From Antedon bifida (taxonomy: Eukaryota; Echinodermata; Crinoidea; Comatulida; Antedonidae), in contig OY727102.1 in the NCBI GenBank assembly GCA_963402885.1, positions 10,478,001-10,542,000 of the forward strand: DNA of 64,000 bases, given 5' to 3'. Positions 63,201-64,000 of this stretch are shown here, in pieces. The position numbers and the translations under genes are program-made. Under the pieces are notes generated by a model. The model saw only the letters and a list, made by a program, of their open reading frames with translations. It searched no databases and was not told the origin of the DNA. How positions within the stretch are numbered: the first letter of the stretch is position 1; each line of letters starts with the position of its first letter.

Positions 63201-64000
63201 AAAAACTTGTTAACATAAAAACAACAAAGTGCTTAAAATCTCATTATAAACCGTTTTAGACCATTTTGAGCAATTCGATAAAACTTTTCACACAAAAACA
63301 TCAAAGAGCACAAAATAGCTTAATATCGTATTTAAAAACGTTTTATACCATTTTGAGCATTTCGACATAAATTTTTCACACAAAACATCAAAGTGTGCAG
63401 AATAGCTTCAAATCGCATTTGGAGACGTTTCAGACCATTTTGTGATTTTCGAAAAAACTTGTTAACATAAAAACACCAAAGTGCTAAGAATAGCTTCAAA
63501 TCGCATTTGGAGACATTTTAGACCATTTTGTTATTTTCGAAAAATCTTGTTAACATAAAAACACCAAAGTGCTTAGAATAGCTTCAAATCGCATTTGGAG
63601 ACGTTTTAGACCATTTTGTGATTTTCGAAAAAACTTGGTTACAGAAAAACATCAAAGTGCTTAAAATATAATTAGAAACCGTTTTAGACCATTTTGAGCA
63701 ATTCGATAAAACTTTTTACACAAAAACATCAAAGAGCACAAAATAGCTTAATATCGTATTTAAAAACGTTTTAGACCATTTTGTGATTTTCGAAAAAACT
63801 TGTTAACATAAAAACACCAAAGTGCTTAGAATAGCTTCAAATCGCATTTGGAGACGTTTTAGACCATTTTGTGATTTTCGAAAAAACTTGGTTACACAAA
63901 AACATCAAAGTGCTTAAAATCTCATTATAAACCGTTTTAGACCATTTTGAGCAATTCGATAAAACTTTTCACACAAAAACATCAAAGAGCACAAAATAGC
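60169..64000. repeat. Start of mega-unit U4 (cut by the window end)
   Basis: It matches U1 1,081-4,912 at a constant offset of 59,088, with no difference that I could find by eye. It includes the DAABC markers at 60474, the CACCAGAGTGC variant at 61,212, the TTTTACACC variant in B at 62778, the second truncated D' at 63118 and the A/B hybrid at 63174. The window ends inside a C monomer. Confidence 0.88.
63118..63173. repeat. Truncated D', second copy in U4
   Basis: Counterpart of 4030 at +59,088, followed by the A/B hybrid at 63174. Confidence 0.9.

Larger units (their letters stand above)
1..64000. repeat. Higher-order satellite DNA array filling the window
   Basis: Head-to-tail monomers of 78-88 bp run without a break from end to end, all in the same orientation. 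Four classes (A, B, C, D) share the box CGTTTTAGACCATTTTG at their left edge and differ downstream. I walked monomer starts through 1-28,090 and the positions close to the base; the rest follows by constant offsets. I saw no sequence unlike the monomers, so there is no gene, transposon or unique spacer to annotate. The longest open frames are 70 codons. Satellites like this typically form centromeric or other heterochromatin in eukaryotes; which of these it is cannot be read from sequence alone. The family is not one I recognise. Confidence 0.97.

Noticed and set aside
1-64000. CRISPR-like array (regular short repeats with spacers)
   Set aside because: The conserved 17-bp box recurs every 78-88 bp, but the sequence between boxes falls into four fixed classes and is not made of unique spacers. 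There are no cas genes and no leader.
1-64000. A known named centromere satellite
   Set aside because: The monomers do not match, as far as I can recall, human alpha satellite, the Arabidopsis 178-bp repeat or rice CentO. I cannot search a database, so I give no family name and no lineage.

Overview
The whole window is one uninterrupted, AT-rich satellite DNA array. I see no protein-coding gene, RNA gene, transposon, CRISPR array or single-copy spacer in it. Everything, from base 1 to base 64,000, is built from four related monomers of about 78-88 bp in direct orientation: A (88 bp, 32% G+C), B (78 bp), C (87 bp) and D (87 bp, with a sub-type D'). Nearly every monomer opens with the same 17-bp box CGTTTTAGACCATTTTG, and most carry a central box ACAYCAAAGTGC or a close form. 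An array of this kind points to a eukaryotic chromosome, in centromeric, pericentromeric or other heterochromatin. I do not recognise the satellite family and cannot name the lineage.

The array has three tiers. Tier 1 is the monomer. Tier 2 is a short module that always ends in B-C: ABC (253 bp), DBC (252), DABC (340) and DAABC (428). The order follows a strict grammar: B is always followed by C, C by A or D, D by A or B, and D' only by A. In AA pairs an A1 form precedes an A2 form. Tier 3 is a mega-unit of about 83 modules. I place its boundary at a rare truncated D' monomer (CGTT joined to ATTCCC). On that marker the window reads: end of unit U0 (1-1,080), U1 (1,081-28,090; 27,010 bp), U2 (28,091-38,197; 10,107 bp), U3 (38,198-60,168; 21,971 bp) and the start of U4 (60,169-64,000). 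The first 4,912 bases and the last 4,912 bases match throughout by eye.

The mega-units are near-identical but differ by large indels. U3 equals U1 minus 164, 33, 88, 1,275 and 3,481 bp, plus 2 bp; these add up exactly to the length difference. U2 lacks about 16.8 kb of U1 and carries its own 1,108-bp tandem duplication. Almost all these indels are whole numbers of monomers, and hybrid monomers at the joints break inside the shared boxes. This is the pattern expected from unequal exchange or replication slippage in register.

Five identical 70-codon reading frames on the minus strand, at 8018, 12560, 33844, 44938 and 49392, are by-products of a variant C monomer that lost a stop codon. They begin at TTG, not ATG, and I do not call them genes. 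Monomer coordinates were found by walking the sequence by hand; no alignment program was used.
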